Assembly: GCA_943787185.1 (NCBI GenBank)
Contig: CALSLL010000001.1
Coordinates: 186,001-250,000 of the forward strand
DNA length: 64,000 nucleotides
Origin: UBA10349 sp003485905
Lineage (GTDB): Bacteria > Pseudomonadota > Gammaproteobacteria > Arenicellales > Arenicellaceae
Direction: 5' to 3'
Part shown: piece by piece, positions 37,618 to 46,665 of the stretch
Numbering within the stretch: position 1 is the first letter of the stretch
How the letters are laid out: every line of letters begins with the position of its first letter
Notes under the pieces: model-generated
Databases searched by the model: none
Seen by the model: only the letters and a program-made list of their open reading frames with translations
What the model was told of the DNA's origin: nothing
Position numbers and translations under genes: made by a program

Positions 37618-37645
37618 TGATCCAAAAAAGCAGTTACCGCGTATC
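37618..37645 (+). promoter_or_regulatory. ECF promoter of the NTF2-SDR-FAD-DUF1365-Cfa operon
   Basis: TGATCC at 37618-37623, a 16-nt spacer and CGTATC at 37640-37645, 47 bp upstream of the NTF2-like gene. It is divergent from the rpoE promoter, and the two -35 boxes are mirror images separated by 6 bp. Confidence 0.78.
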
Positions 37646-37691
37646 TTACTAATTAGCACGCTCCAACAACCACTAAACAAGAAAATTAGAC

Positions 37692-38120
37692 ATGACTAGC
37701 AATAATGCCCTAATAGAGTCCTTTAAATGTGGCTATCAAGATCTGCTCAAAACAGATTGTAGCCAACTCGACCTCTTTTATGCTCAAGATCTTTTATTTA
37801 AAGACCCGATTCATGAGATTCGAGGCCTAGTAGCTCTAGAAGATTACTTAATCAACCTAAGTTCAGAATTACAAGAGTGTCGTTTCGAATACCTTGATCA
37901 ACTAATTTCAGATCAGGCTGCGTACATTAAATGGGTAATGCATTTTAGGCATCCGAAACTTGGTAGCAAGTTGATTGATGTTCGTGGTGTAAGTCATCTC
38001 AAATGGACTGACAAGATAGATTTTCATGAGGACTTTTACGATATGGGAGCAATGCTATATGAGCAAGTCCCACTAATCGGAAGTGTTACACAATGGCTTA
38101 AACAACGACTCGCCAATTAA
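37692..38120 (+). CDS. NTF2/SnoaL-like protein
   Basis: A 142-residue protein of the nuclear-transport-factor-2 fold: LDLFYAQDLLFKDPIHEIRG is the usual start of the cone-shaped pocket, then SQLDLFYAQDL and KLIDVRGVSHLKWTDKIDFHEDFYDMG. Such proteins bind or isomerise small hydrophobic substrates; the role here is unknown. First gene of the operon driven by the ECF promoter, in the position usual for these clusters. Confidence 0.82.
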   Translation: MTSNNALIESFKCGYQDLLKTDCSQLDLFYAQDLLFKDPIHEIRGLVALEDYLINLSSELQECRFEYLDQLISDQAAYIKWVMHFRHPKLGSKLIDVRGVSHLKWTDKIDFHEDFYDMGAMLYEQVPLIGSVTQWLKQRLAN

Positions 38121-38137
38121 CTGTTCCCGTTTAGATC

Positions 38138-38947
38138 ATGTCTAACCAAGATAAAAACACTAATATTCCGACTAATGTAACCTGGATTACCGGTGCCAGT
38201 AGCGGTCTTGGGTTGAAGCTCGCTCAGGCGCTGGCAAAACAAGGCGACCTAATAATCGCTAGCGCAAGAGACGAAAGTGCCCTCGACGTCCTGAGTAAAT
38301 CAACCCCCAATATTATCCCTCTACCTTGTGATATTACCGACAAGGCAAGTCTTCTATCCGCAGCCACGTATATACGCGAAAATTTTTCGAGTCTTGATCG
38401 AATTATTCTAAATGCAGGAACCTGTGAATACCTCAATTTCCCTGATCCCGAATGGGCCGCAATCAGACGAGTCATGGAGGTAAATTATTTTGGCACCATT
38501 AGTTGTCTGGAAATAGCACTACCGCTTCTACGGGCAAGCAAATCTCAACCACATATTGCAGTCATCGCCTCACAAGCCTCGCTTGCCCCATTTCCACGGG
38601 CAGAAGCTTACGGAGCATCAAAAGCGGCTTTACAATATTTCTTCGACAGCCTACGAATCGATATGGCATCAGAAAATATAGACGTAACAATTATAAATCC
38701 GGGATTCGTAGATACACCGCTAACTCGCAAAAATAATTTTAAAATGCCGTTTCTAATCGATGCCGAAAACGCAGCTAAGCGAATCACGAGGTGTATTAGA
38801 AAGCACCCTCGTGAGATCAATTTTCCACGAAGGCTCAAATGGATTCTAATGCTTTCCAATGTGATGCCTGTGACGTGGGATAAATTGGTTGCAATCAATC
38901 TACCCAGCCGTAAGCCCATTCCAAGAAGAAGTACCAATAAACAATGA
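38138..38947 (+). CDS. Short-chain dehydrogenase/reductase
   Basis: A 269-residue SDR. WITGASSGLGLKLAQAL is the TGxxxGxG nucleotide-binding loop, LNAGTCEY is the NAG-type motif, the catalytic Ser is in VIASQASL and YGASKAALQYF gives the YxxxK. INPGFVDTPLT follows. NADP(H)-dependent oxidoreduction of an unknown, possibly lipid-like, substrate. Its ATGA overlap with the next gene implies coupling. It fits the recurrent RpoE-ChrR cluster. Confidence 0.9.
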   Translation: MSNQDKNTNIPTNVTWITGASSGLGLKLAQALAKQGDLIIASARDESALDVLSKSTPNIIPLPCDITDKASLLSAATYIRENFSSLDRIILNAGTCEYLNFPDPEWAAIRRVMEVNYFGTISCLEIALPLLRASKSQPHIAVIASQASLAPFPRAEAYGASKAALQYFFDSLRIDMASENIDVTIINPGFVDTPLTRKNNFKMPFLIDAENAAKRITRCIRKHPREINFPRRLKWILMLSNVMPVTWDKLVAINLPSRKPIPRRSTNKQ

Positions 38948-40245
38948 AAGTAGCAATCATTGGTGGTGGCATTTCTGGGCTAACGGCCGCGTATTACTTA
39001 AACCCTCAACATCAAATAAGTATTTACGAAAGTGCGAATAAAATTGGAGGACACACTGCAACGGTAGATATTACTCACGCTGGCCAAGACTACGCAATTG
39101 ATACGGGATTTATAGTCTATAACGACTGGACTTACCCTAACTTCATTAAACTATTGGACGAACTAAATGTCGATTCTCAGCCAACCGAGATGAGCTTCAG
39201 CGTGCGATGTGATGATAGCGGAATCGAATATGGAGGCAGCAATCTAAACACTCTATTTGCACAACGTAGCAATATTTTCAAACCAGCCTTCCATAGAATG
39301 ATCCGCGATATCGTTCGGTTTAATCGTGAAGCAATACAGGATCTCGATGATGGCCAACTACCGGCAGGAATGACTTTGGGTAACTACCTCGAGTCAAACT
39401 GTTATAGCGAAAGTTTTATCTATCAATACGTTTTACCGATGGGTTGCGCCATCTGGTCTGCATCTACAGAACGGATGACAGAGTTCCCTATACGATTCTT
39501 TATTCAGTTTTTTAAGAACCATGGGCTACTTAGTATAAAGAACCGACCGCAGTGGCGAGTTATAAAGGGAGGGTCCCGAAATTATTTGTCACCCCTAACC
39601 AAAAGCTTTAAAGACTCCATTTCTGTAAACGCTTCGGTAAAGTGCGTGCGCCGCCGGGGTGCAGGTATCGAACTCGTCATGAATCATGGTCAGATATTGA
39701 AGTATGACCAAGTTGTTATTGCTTGCCATAGTGATCAAGCACTAGCACTACTAGACGATCCTACGGAGGAAGAACGTTCCGCTCTTTCCTCGATTCCTTA
39801 CCAGCAAAACGACGTTGTACTGCACACGGATGAGAGCCTACTTCCGCGCGCGCGCAGAGCATGGTCCAGTTGGAATTACTTGCTTAAGAAACGCTTTCAA
39901 GAACGCGCAGTGTTGAGTTATGACATGAACATATTGCAGGGTATCTCATCGAAAACGACATTTTGCGTTACGTTAAATGCAACAGACCTGATATCCGAGA
40001 ACAAAATAATTGAAAAATTCCACTATAGCCACCCAGTATTCTCTCTCGAATCCATTAGTGCCGCAGAACGCATAAATCAATTAAATGGCACACTTAATAC
40101 CTGGTTTGCTGGCGCATATTTGGGCAATGGCTTTCACGAAGATGGTGTGAAGAGTGGCCTTCGAGTCGCGGAACTTATCAACATATTACCCAACCTAAAC
40201 AAACAGAATAACAAACCAAAAGCTGCCGCATCAGCCTATGCATAG
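38944..40245 (+). CDS. FAD-dependent oxidoreductase (amine oxidase-like)
   Basis: A 433-residue flavoprotein: MKVAIIGGGISGLTAAYYL is the GxGxxG FAD loop; IYESANKIGGHTATVD and IDTGFIVYNDWTYPN follow, and a C-terminal AGAYLGNGFHEDGVKSGL closes the FAD domain. It belongs to the COG2907-like group always found beside DUF1365 and Cfa-like genes. In Rhodobacter sphaeroides, as I remember, such neighbours make furan fatty acids, where the flavoprotein acts as a desaturase; here this is inference. It overlaps the SDR by 4 nt and DUF1365 by 8 nt. Confidence 0.88.
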   Translation: MKVAIIGGGISGLTAAYYLNPQHQISIYESANKIGGHTATVDITHAGQDYAIDTGFIVYNDWTYPNFIKLLDELNVDSQPTEMSFSVRCDDSGIEYGGSNLNTLFAQRSNIFKPAFHRMIRDIVRFNREAIQDLDDGQLPAGMTLGNYLESNCYSESFIYQYVLPMGCAIWSASTERMTEFPIRFFIQFFKNHGLLSIKNRPQWRVIKGGSRNYLSPLTKSFKDSISVNASVKCVRRRGAGIELVMNHGQILKYDQVVIACHSDQALALLDDPTEEERSALSSIPYQQNDVVLHTDESLLPRARRAWSSWNYLLKKRFQERAVLSYDMNILQGISSKTTFCVTLNATDLISENKIIEKFHYSHPVFSLESISAAERINQLNGTLNTWFAGAYLGNGFHEDGVKSGLRVAELINILPNLNKQNNKPKAAASAYA

Positions 40246-41002
40246 CGCGATTTATAAAGGCTTATTGCGACATCGTCGGTTTATCCCGTTAGATCACAAA
40301 TTTAGCTATAAAGTGTTTATGGTCTATCTCGATCTGGACGAAATCGATAAGGTTTTATCTATGACGAGATTCTGGTCACGGAAAGCTTGGCGTCCGGCAA
40401 GATATGAAAGAAGTGATTTTCTCGGTGACTCACAAATATCTCTGCAATCAGCAGTTCGTGAAAGGATTTATGAAGAAACTGGTAGACGTCAAAAGGGACC
40501 GATACGCATGCTAGCTAATCTTCGATATTTCGGGTTCAACATTAATCCAATTACCTGCTATTACTGTTTTGACGAGCAAGAAAATCTTGAAACTATTGTT
40601 GCAGAGGTTACTAACACGCCTTGGAAAGAGCGCAAAAGTTATGTTTTAACCTGTGATCCAAAAAGACAATTCCAACGTATAAATTTTCAGAAATCGTTAC
40701 ATGTATCACCGTTCAACCCCATGGACATGACCTATCGCTGGACAAGCAATAATCCTTCAGATAGATTGAGCCTAAACCTGGAAGCTATGCTGTCAGGCGA
40801 TACGTATTTAGATGCAACGTTGATCTTAAAACGTTACCCAATACATGCACGCTCGTTAAAAATCATACTTCTGCAATACCCTTGGTTCACAGCAAGGATA
40901 CTAGCTGCAATATATTGGCAAGCCTTACGACTAGGCGCTAAAAATACCCCATTTCACACTCATCCCAAGCTTGTAAATCAAGTGCGAAGCAATAACCGTT
41001 AG
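40238..41002 (+). CDS. DUF1365 family protein
   Basis: A 254-residue protein starting MHSAIYKGLLRHRRFIPLDHKFSYKVFM, with NLRYFGFNINPITCYYCFD and VTNTPWKERKSYVL, the core of DUF1365. Function unknown, but the gene is nearly always between the FAD protein and the Cfa-like enzyme, so it probably works on the same lipid. Overlaps the preceding gene by 8 nt. It contains a perfect copy of the ECF promoter pattern near its middle. Confidence 0.88.
   Translation: MHSAIYKGLLRHRRFIPLDHKFSYKVFMVYLDLDEIDKVLSMTRFWSRKAWRPARYERSDFLGDSQISLQSAVRERIYEETGRRQKGPIRMLANLRYFGFNINPITCYYCFDEQENLETIVAEVTNTPWKERKSYVLTCDPKRQFQRINFQKSLHVSPFNPMDMTYRWTSNNPSDRLSLNLEAMLSGDTYLDATLILKRYPIHARSLKIILLQYPWFTARILAAIYWQALRLGAKNTPFHTHPKLVNQVRSNNR
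40654..40681 (+). promoter_or_regulatory. Possible internal ECF promoter ahead of the Cfa-like gene
   Basis: TGATCC (40654-40659), 16 nt, CGTATA (40676-40681), inside the DUF1365 coding region and 344 bp upstream of the cfa-like start. Same spacing as the three other copies. It might serve as a secondary start for the methyltransferase gene, or be coincidental. Confidence 0.4.
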
Positions 41003-41024
41003 TTCAAAATTTTAGTTACTTTAT

Positions 41025-42281
41025 ATGACGTACTTAAATAATCTCAATCTAGAAGTAGAAAATTCTACTCGCCTATTCTCGAAGATCGCGCGTAAAAAAC
41101 TGGAGGACCATTTGATGGCAATCCCCCGCGGTGTTTTGACGATAGACAATGGTAAAAGTATCAAAACCTTCGGAACTAAAAAATCGGAGAATGATATTTG
41201 CGCAACAATGCACGTACATGACTTCAGTACCTATCGTGATATCTGCCTAGGTGGATCAGTTGGTGCCGCTGAAGCATTTATGAAGGGCAAATGGTCATCC
41301 CCTAACTTAGTAGATGTCGTTCGATTAATGTCGATCAATATTGAATTCCTGCACGGTCTGGATGGTATGACTTCCGTAATTAAGCGACTATCTAACTCAG
41401 CCTTACACTGGATCAATAGAAACACTGCAGCCAAAGCAAAGCAGAACATCTCAGCTCACTACGATTTAAGTAACGAGTTCTTTGAACTTTTCCTTGATCC
41501 AGAGATGATGTACTCCTCAGCAATATTTCCAAATTCAAGCGCTGGACTAGACGAAGCTGCAGTGCATAAGCTCGATCTCATATGCAAAAAATTAGACTTA
41601 AAAGAATCAGATCGATTGCTGGAGATCGGATCTGGTTGGGGGGGAATGGCGATATATGCTGCAAGAAACTATGGCTGCCAAGTCACCACCACCACAATAT
41701 CGAAACAGCAGTATCAGGCCGCCGTACAACGAGTCAAGGCTGCGGGACTAGAAGACAAAGTTAAAATTTTATTTAAAGATTATCGCGACCTTAAGGGAAG
41801 TTATGACAAATTAGTCTCTGTTGAAATGATCGAAGCTGTAGGTCACGAGTTTTACCCACAATATTTTAATAAGTGCGCAACATTATTAAAGCCCAATGGC
41901 TTAATGCTACTGCAGGCTATAACGATCCCGGATCAACGTTTTAGTGATGCGCAAAAATCCGTGGATTTCATCCAACGCTACATATTTCCAGGAGGTTCAT
42001 TACCTGGACACGAAATCATAATGTCTTCGATCAAAAAGTACACTGACATGCAAATGGTCGGAATGCAGGAGATAGGGTTTGACTACGCCAAAACCATCTC
42101 TGTCTGGCGCAAGCGTTTTTTCGCCAAATTGGATCAGACTTTAGCCTTAGGCTTCGACGATACTTTTATTCGGATGTGGGATTTTTATCTGTGTTATTGC
42201 CAAGGAGCATTTAGTGAACGCGTAATTGGTGCATCTCAGATATTGTTTGCCAAACCTGAGTGGAAGCGAGCTGAACTATAG
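41025..42281 (+). CDS. Cyclopropane-fatty-acyl-phospholipid synthase-family SAM methyltransferase
   Basis: A 418-residue enzyme: an N-terminal lipid-binding portion, then the methyltransferase domain with NISAHYDLSNEFFELFLDPEMMYSS, motif I LLEIGSGWGGMAIYAARNY, and FIQRYIFPGGSLPGHEII; VEMIEAVGHE carries conserved catalytic residues. It methylates membrane acyl chains using SAM. By context it may be UfaM-like (methylated intermediate of furan fatty acids) rather than a true cyclopropane synthase. Last gene of the RpoE-ChrR operon. Confidence 0.9.
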   Translation: MTYLNNLNLEVENSTRLFSKIARKKLEDHLMAIPRGVLTIDNGKSIKTFGTKKSENDICATMHVHDFSTYRDICLGGSVGAAEAFMKGKWSSPNLVDVVRLMSINIEFLHGLDGMTSVIKRLSNSALHWINRNTAAKAKQNISAHYDLSNEFFELFLDPEMMYSSAIFPNSSAGLDEAAVHKLDLICKKLDLKESDRLLEIGSGWGGMAIYAARNYGCQVTTTTISKQQYQAAVQRVKAAGLEDKVKILFKDYRDLKGSYDKLVSVEMIEAVGHEFYPQYFNKCATLLKPNGLMLLQAITIPDQRFSDAQKSVDFIQRYIFPGGSLPGHEIIMSSIKKYTDMQMVGMQEIGFDYAKTISVWRKRFFAKLDQTLALGFDDTFIRMWDFYLCYCQGAFSERVIGASQILFAKPEWKRAEL

Positions 42282-42301
42282 CTCCCCTATCAAGCTATGG
42301 A

Positions 42302-43564
42302 TTAAACAATTGAGCGAGGCCGGACTCTTGCAAGTTTACCGTAACCAAGACGTTCACGAACCGCCACAAATCCTGGCTGGTCCAATACTGGATCAGCAAA
42401 GGCATTAGTTTTGATAAAAGCCGTTTCCATTACTGCAATTGTAGGATTATTGACGGCCAACTCTAATTCTTTCAATGCTTGGCTATTCTGATCGACGCTT
42501 AAATATACGATTGCTTGAATGACTCGTCCCTGATTAATGTTGGGCAAATCCTCATCACCAATCACTCTTATGGCATCAGCTGAACTGCGCGCCAGCTTAT
42601 ATCCGTAAGCCAATTGATAACGACTCTGATTACTGATCTTCGACTCAACACTACTCAAGTAGTTTAACGCAGCCGGGTAATCACCGCGCCTGGACGCCAA
42701 ACGACTTAACTCAAAAAGAAACAGAGCATTGTTAGTGGTTTCTGCGGCGGCTTTTTCATACCATTGCTGAGCTCTCGCGCACTCACCAGCCAGTATTAAA
42801 ACCAATCCAAAGCGGTTGTTGTTTACCATTGCATCACCCCGCTCGCCTTCATCGATACGATACATCCATAGTGTTTCGCCCGATGCTGCATCAAGTGCAA
42901 CTGCCGCTCGACGATACCCTGCAGTAGCATAGAGTACGCCATTGGCCATCAGTGGAGTAGTTTGAAGATTCGGCCACGACACCGGACCAAAATTATCAGA
43001 ACGCCAGCGCCAGGCAACTTCTAAATTTTCCGCATTGTCACTATTAATGAGGTCAAGCTCAGAGTAATTCTTACTACCAGCGTCGCCACGATGGTGTAGC
43101 CATTCGACCATAGCCCCTTCAGCGGGGTGAGACGCGGCAACTTCTTCGATAACCATGTTTTCTGGAGCCGAGAAAGTTATCTCGCTCAATTGGTCGGAAT
43201 CGATAAGCAGTATTTCCTCACCGGAAGCATAGGCATTCCTATTTAGTATGTAGGCAACTACGTTGGCATACTCGGTATCCGTAAGTCCGTTAGGTTTCGT
43301 CACCGGCATTGTCTGGCGCGTCAACATAATGAATTCAGCCAAAGATCGACCTTGCCAGTTATCCATAAATGCATTGCCAGTAAGTGCTATTCCCCCTTCT
43401 GTGCCTTCAAGCGCCGGGCCATGACAGATAGTGCATTCGCGGTTATAAACAACCTGGCCGACTGATGCCTGCGCAGAAGTATAAACACCAGTATTAATAT
43501 CGGCTTGAACAATCGCTACGCCTGGAAAAATAAAGAGGAGTGACATCAACGAGAATCTTTTCAT
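42302..43564 (-). CDS. Chimera: cytochrome c and PQQ-dehydrogenase start joined to a TPR-domain C-terminus
   Basis: A signal peptide (MKRFSLMSLLFIFPGVAIVQA) leads to a haem c domain (ECTICHGPALEGTEGG) and the beginning of a PQQ-dependent alcohol dehydrogenase propeller (WRWRSDNFGPVSWPNLQTTPLMANG, VALDAASGETLWMYRIDEG). After about residue 240 the sequence changes abruptly to tetratricopeptide repeats (GLVLILAGECARAQQWYEKAAA, RGDYPAALNYLSSVES), ending LDQPGFVAVRERLGYG, as in TPR-containing regulators. The PQQ catalytic residues are missing, so the product cannot be a normal dehydrogenase. A deletion that fused two genes is the simplest reading. ATG 43564 has AAGGAA upstream. Confidence 0.75.
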   Translation of the reverse strand: MKRFSLMSLLFIFPGVAIVQADINTGVYTSAQASVGQVVYNRECTICHGPALEGTEGGIALTGNAFMDNWQGRSLAEFIMLTRQTMPVTKPNGLTDTEYANVVAYILNRNAYASGEEILLIDSDQLSEITFSAPENMVIEEVAASHPAEGAMVEWLHHRGDAGSKNYSELDLINSDNAENLEVAWRWRSDNFGPVSWPNLQTTPLMANGVLYATAGYRRAAVALDAASGETLWMYRIDEGERGDAMVNNNRFGLVLILAGECARAQQWYEKAAAETTNNALFLFELSRLASRRGDYPAALNYLSSVESKISNQSRYQLAYGYKLARSSADAIRVIGDEDLPNINQGRVIQAIVYLSVDQNSQALKELELAVNNPTIAVMETAFIKTNAFADPVLDQPGFVAVRERLGYGKLARVRPRSIV

Positions 43565-43800
43565 TTTGAGATTTCCTTGCATTGTTCGCAACGGAGCTAC
43601 GCTATTTTTTTTCGCTTTTTACTGTTAATAAAGTCTAGTCTCGATGATTGCAACTGGCAACCTATGGGCTAACCATCAAACCCCTGCGACGTGAGGTATA
43701 TGGGATAGAACTCGAGACATTTTAGTCCAACGGAATGATCGGAATTACCCAAAACACCCATTTACTAAAATTCTTCACCCACTCCACACAGCCTTTTGAA

Positions 43801-44562
43801 CTACTCAGCAAAACCTAACAGGATACTGGTTACCTCATCCGGGTGGGAAATCATAGCCATGTGCCCTGCAGGTAGCTCATGGTAATCCCAATCATCATCC
43901 TCTCGCACACGTTCGGCAAATCTCACAAATGGACTGTGGGTAAATCCAGATGCCCAGATGTAGCTTCTCTTATACTTTGGTTTTTCCTTTTGAACTAAGC
44001 TTAATGGCTGCTGAAGCGTACCGAAAGGCTACGGAACACTTAGTTCATCGACCCACTTCCGATCGTTTGGATCCCTTAATCCGTAAAATTCTGCAGAATT
44101 GGGGAAGACCAACCAACCATCACCTTTCTGCTTGACCATATCTTCGTAGTATTGAACCCGCTCGCTTGGCTGCAGAGACAAAACTGACTCACCATCACAC
44201 AGAATAAATGCATCAAGATAAACAAGCCGTTGGATTCGATCTGCGGCACGATCCGCAGCGCCAGTGACCACCGAACCTCCATAACTATGACCAACCAATA
44301 TCACGTCATGCAGGTCTTCCCACTTCATAACACTAACAACATCAGTGATATGAGTATCCAGATTCACCTCAGCTGTTGCGAGGTGTGATCTTTCCGTACT
44401 GCCTGTTAATGATGGTTTATATACGTTATGGCCCTGCAACCGCAACTGATTAGCAACACGCTGCCAACACCATCCACCAAGGCCGAGACCATGAACGAGG
44501 ACATAATTTTTACCCGAGGTTAACTTCGAATTAAATTGTTTCGATGCAGTTAGCGTTAGCAC
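43801..44562 (-). pseudogene. Alpha/beta hydrolase interrupted by an in-frame TAG
   Basis: One continuous frame encodes a ~250-residue hydrolase: NYVLVHGLGLGGWCW (oxyanion loop), VILVGHSYGGSVV (nucleophile Ser), and, beyond the stop, ELPAGHMAMISHPDEV with the catalytic His. The codon at 44031-44029 is TAG in VP-stop-PFGTLQQPLSL, where Gln (CAG) is likely. The stop lies before the catalytic His, so a terminated product should be inactive. The family resembles MenH/EstA-like esterases of the AB_hydrolase_6 type. Confidence 0.78.
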
Positions 44563-45075
44563 TGGTTGGGCTCCGTCGCAGGCATTTGGGTAAAGTGCTC
44601 AATTCGTACCAAACTACCCCAATGGCATGACTTGTACAAGATACAGATATCGAGGCTTCAAAAACGTCGTCGTAACAGTGGACAACGTAAATCGCTAACT
44701 TTTCCAAATTAGATGAATTATGGCGCCACAAAACGCCGCAAATCACCCAAAGCGTACATCCACTTAAGCCCATATATTCGAGAGTATATTTATTAAACTC
44801 AAGATCTCCGGCAAACGAGCCACCGAGCAGGAATTTAAAGACCTGAGTCAGAATTAAATGCACAGTTTAATGCCTCTAAATATGTCCGAAAAGTCTGCTC
44901 TTCTAAAACACCATTGGGGTACAGCTGCCGGTAATAAGTAGATAAAGTTGGCTCGATTGAGCGAGTTTCCGTGGCACTGATGAGATTTTGAGGCTGATTA
45001 ATGTTTCTTGATTTTGCCGAATAGGGTGTCTATCCTGCTTGCACTCAGAAGAATACCGAAATCGTGGATAAGCCT
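44563..45075. other. Gap with no recognisable gene (about 510 bp)
   Basis: Spacer between divergent genes (broken alpha/beta hydrolase and MBL-fold protein). A 110-codon frame at 44531-44863 on the minus strand has no recognisable family or ribosome site and I do not count it. The G+C content rises sharply just after 45064. Confidence 0.5.
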
Positions 45076-46053
45076 ATGAAAAATAATCTCTTCAGCTTCA
45101 CCCTGTTGACTTCGCTGGTTGCGTTGTCGCAAATCTCAAGTGCTCAGGAATCGGATAGCGCTGCGCCCAGACTCGAGCAAGTCTCCGAAAGTGTATTTCG
45201 TTCAGTCCATCGGCCGGGCGCAGTAAATAGCACCGTCATCGTCACCGATGAAGGCCTCATCGTTGTTGATGGCACCTGCCGCGGCGCGGGAGACCCCAGC
45301 TGGATGAAAGAGGAGTTGGGCCGGCTATATGATGTGCCCGTGAAATACGTCATCCTGAGCCATGATCATGAAGATCACATCTGCGATTTACATGTGTTCG
45401 ACGACACAGCGGTGACTGTGTCGCACAGGATAACGAGAGAGCACATTGTGCGAGAAGGGCGCAATACCTCCGTGCCGGACCTTGTGTTCGAAGATGAGAT
45501 GGAAATACATCTCGGCGGGAAGAAGATCATCCTGTATTACTTTGGCCCTACGCACAGCAATAATCTCATCCAGGTTCATTTCCCGGAAGAAGGTGTATTG
45601 ATAGCACCAGATATAGCACGTGCAGAGAGAGCACTCGCGCTGCCCGATTTTAGAGATGCCGATATCGACAATCTCATCGAAACGCTTGGTGTGCTAGCAA
45701 AGCTGGATGATGTCGAACTCGTCATTCCTGGCCACTGGGCTGCGACGAATCAGGAAAGTTTTTTGCACTACCGGGATTATCTTCAAGCCTTAAAGGATCG
45801 TGTTGTCGAGGAGATGATCGCGGGCGCTACGCTCGATCAGGTTATTGAACGAGTCACTATGGACGAGTTCTCGGATTATGGAAGCTACGACGCGTGGCTT
45901 CGATCGAACGTTGTCTCTATGTGGGCTAAAATGTACAGCTATCGCGAGCCGAATCGTGATGGGCCTGGCGGTGAAGATTCAGGCGGTTCTTACCAAGACG
46001 CGTACCCGTTTGAATATTCGGTTGGGGATAGCGGAGCCGGTTCGAATCAGTAG
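45076..46053 (+). CDS. Exported metallo-beta-lactamase-fold hydrolase, paralogue of the 10.3-kb gene
   Basis: A 325-residue periplasmic protein: signal peptide MKNNLFSFTLLTSLVALSQISSAQ, then GLIVVDGTCRGAGDPSW, LSHDHEDHICDLH (intact HxHxDH zinc motif), LYYFGPTHSNNLIQ and LVIPGHWAATNQE. Similar to the protein at 10288-11229 throughout but with an intact zinc ligand set. Substrate unknown. Sampled lines are much richer in G+C (about 55-65%) than the surroundings. The ATG at 45076 is used; an in-frame GTG at 45064 is possible. The 3' end overlaps the truncated DUF6152 gene by 75 bp. Confidence 0.85.
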   Translation: MKNNLFSFTLLTSLVALSQISSAQESDSAAPRLEQVSESVFRSVHRPGAVNSTVIVTDEGLIVVDGTCRGAGDPSWMKEELGRLYDVPVKYVILSHDHEDHICDLHVFDDTAVTVSHRITREHIVREGRNTSVPDLVFEDEMEIHLGGKKIILYYFGPTHSNNLIQVHFPEEGVLIAPDIARAERALALPDFRDADIDNLIETLGVLAKLDDVELVIPGHWAATNQESFLHYRDYLQALKDRVVEEMIAGATLDQVIERVTMDEFSDYGSYDAWLRSNVVSMWAKMYSYREPNRDGPGGEDSGGSYQDAYPFEYSVGDSGAGSNQ

Positions 46054-46656
46054 GCTGCAGTGACTGGACGTTAATCCAGCCATCAATCCGTACCCACCAC
46101 AAATAGCAGTAGGGTTATCTCTATCGTGATCGTAAGTGTCGATAGATGTCTGCCCGGCGTCAGTTAATGGAATAGCAATAAAATCCTCATACAGCGCACT
46201 CATAACTTCATAGGGTGCTTGAGGATCCAGACGTGATTTCCAAACGCCGTTCATATCAGTAGTAGTTTCTGTCGCTTGGGACTCCTTTATTCCCCTTCTA
46301 AGTACGGTCCCATCGGTTGTAGTTAGAGACTCCAGTAGGGCGTAGCGTCGATCGGTATCGCGTTCAGGATGTAAGCGAACATTGATCACATCACCTATTT
46401 GGATAGAATCTTGCGACCAACCGCTGTGAATTAATATAGGCGTGCCACCAGTTTCAATTTCCCACTCCACCCGTTCTCCGTTCTCGTCTACAGCGACACG
46501 AATATAGACGTGCGGATTCCTCCATTGAAAATCCAATACGGTTGCCTCAACCGCGACAACCACAGTGCGATCAATGTTGATATAACTATGATGCGCAACA
46601 CTTGGTGCTGCACTGGCTAACAAAGTCAGCACACAAAAAACTAATGATGTTTTCAT
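45979..46656 (-). pseudogene. Truncated DUF6152 family protein
   Basis: Starts MKTSLVFCVLTLLASAAPSVAHHSY, a signal peptide plus the DUF6152 start, with VLDFQWRNPHVYIRVAV matching the copy at 35289 (ILQLDWRNPHIRFNLES). The recognisable family sequence ends at about DNPTAICGG; the remaining residues (ending RVRVLVRTA) are antisense to the metallo-hydrolase gene and unlike any family. Roughly the C-terminal third of a normal protein is missing. ATG 46656 is 9 nt after the stop of the upstream lipoprotein gene. Confidence 0.75.
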
Positions 46657-46665
46657 GGACCTCAC

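Noticed and set aside
15081..44031. Alternative genetic code or stop-codon reassignment to explain in-frame TAG/TAA
   Set aside because: TAG, TAA and TGA all end intact genes in the window, and the interrupted genes use different stop codons.
44531..44863. 110-codon minus-strand frame upstream of the broken hydrolase
   Set aside because: No family, no ribosome site, overlaps the hydrolase start.
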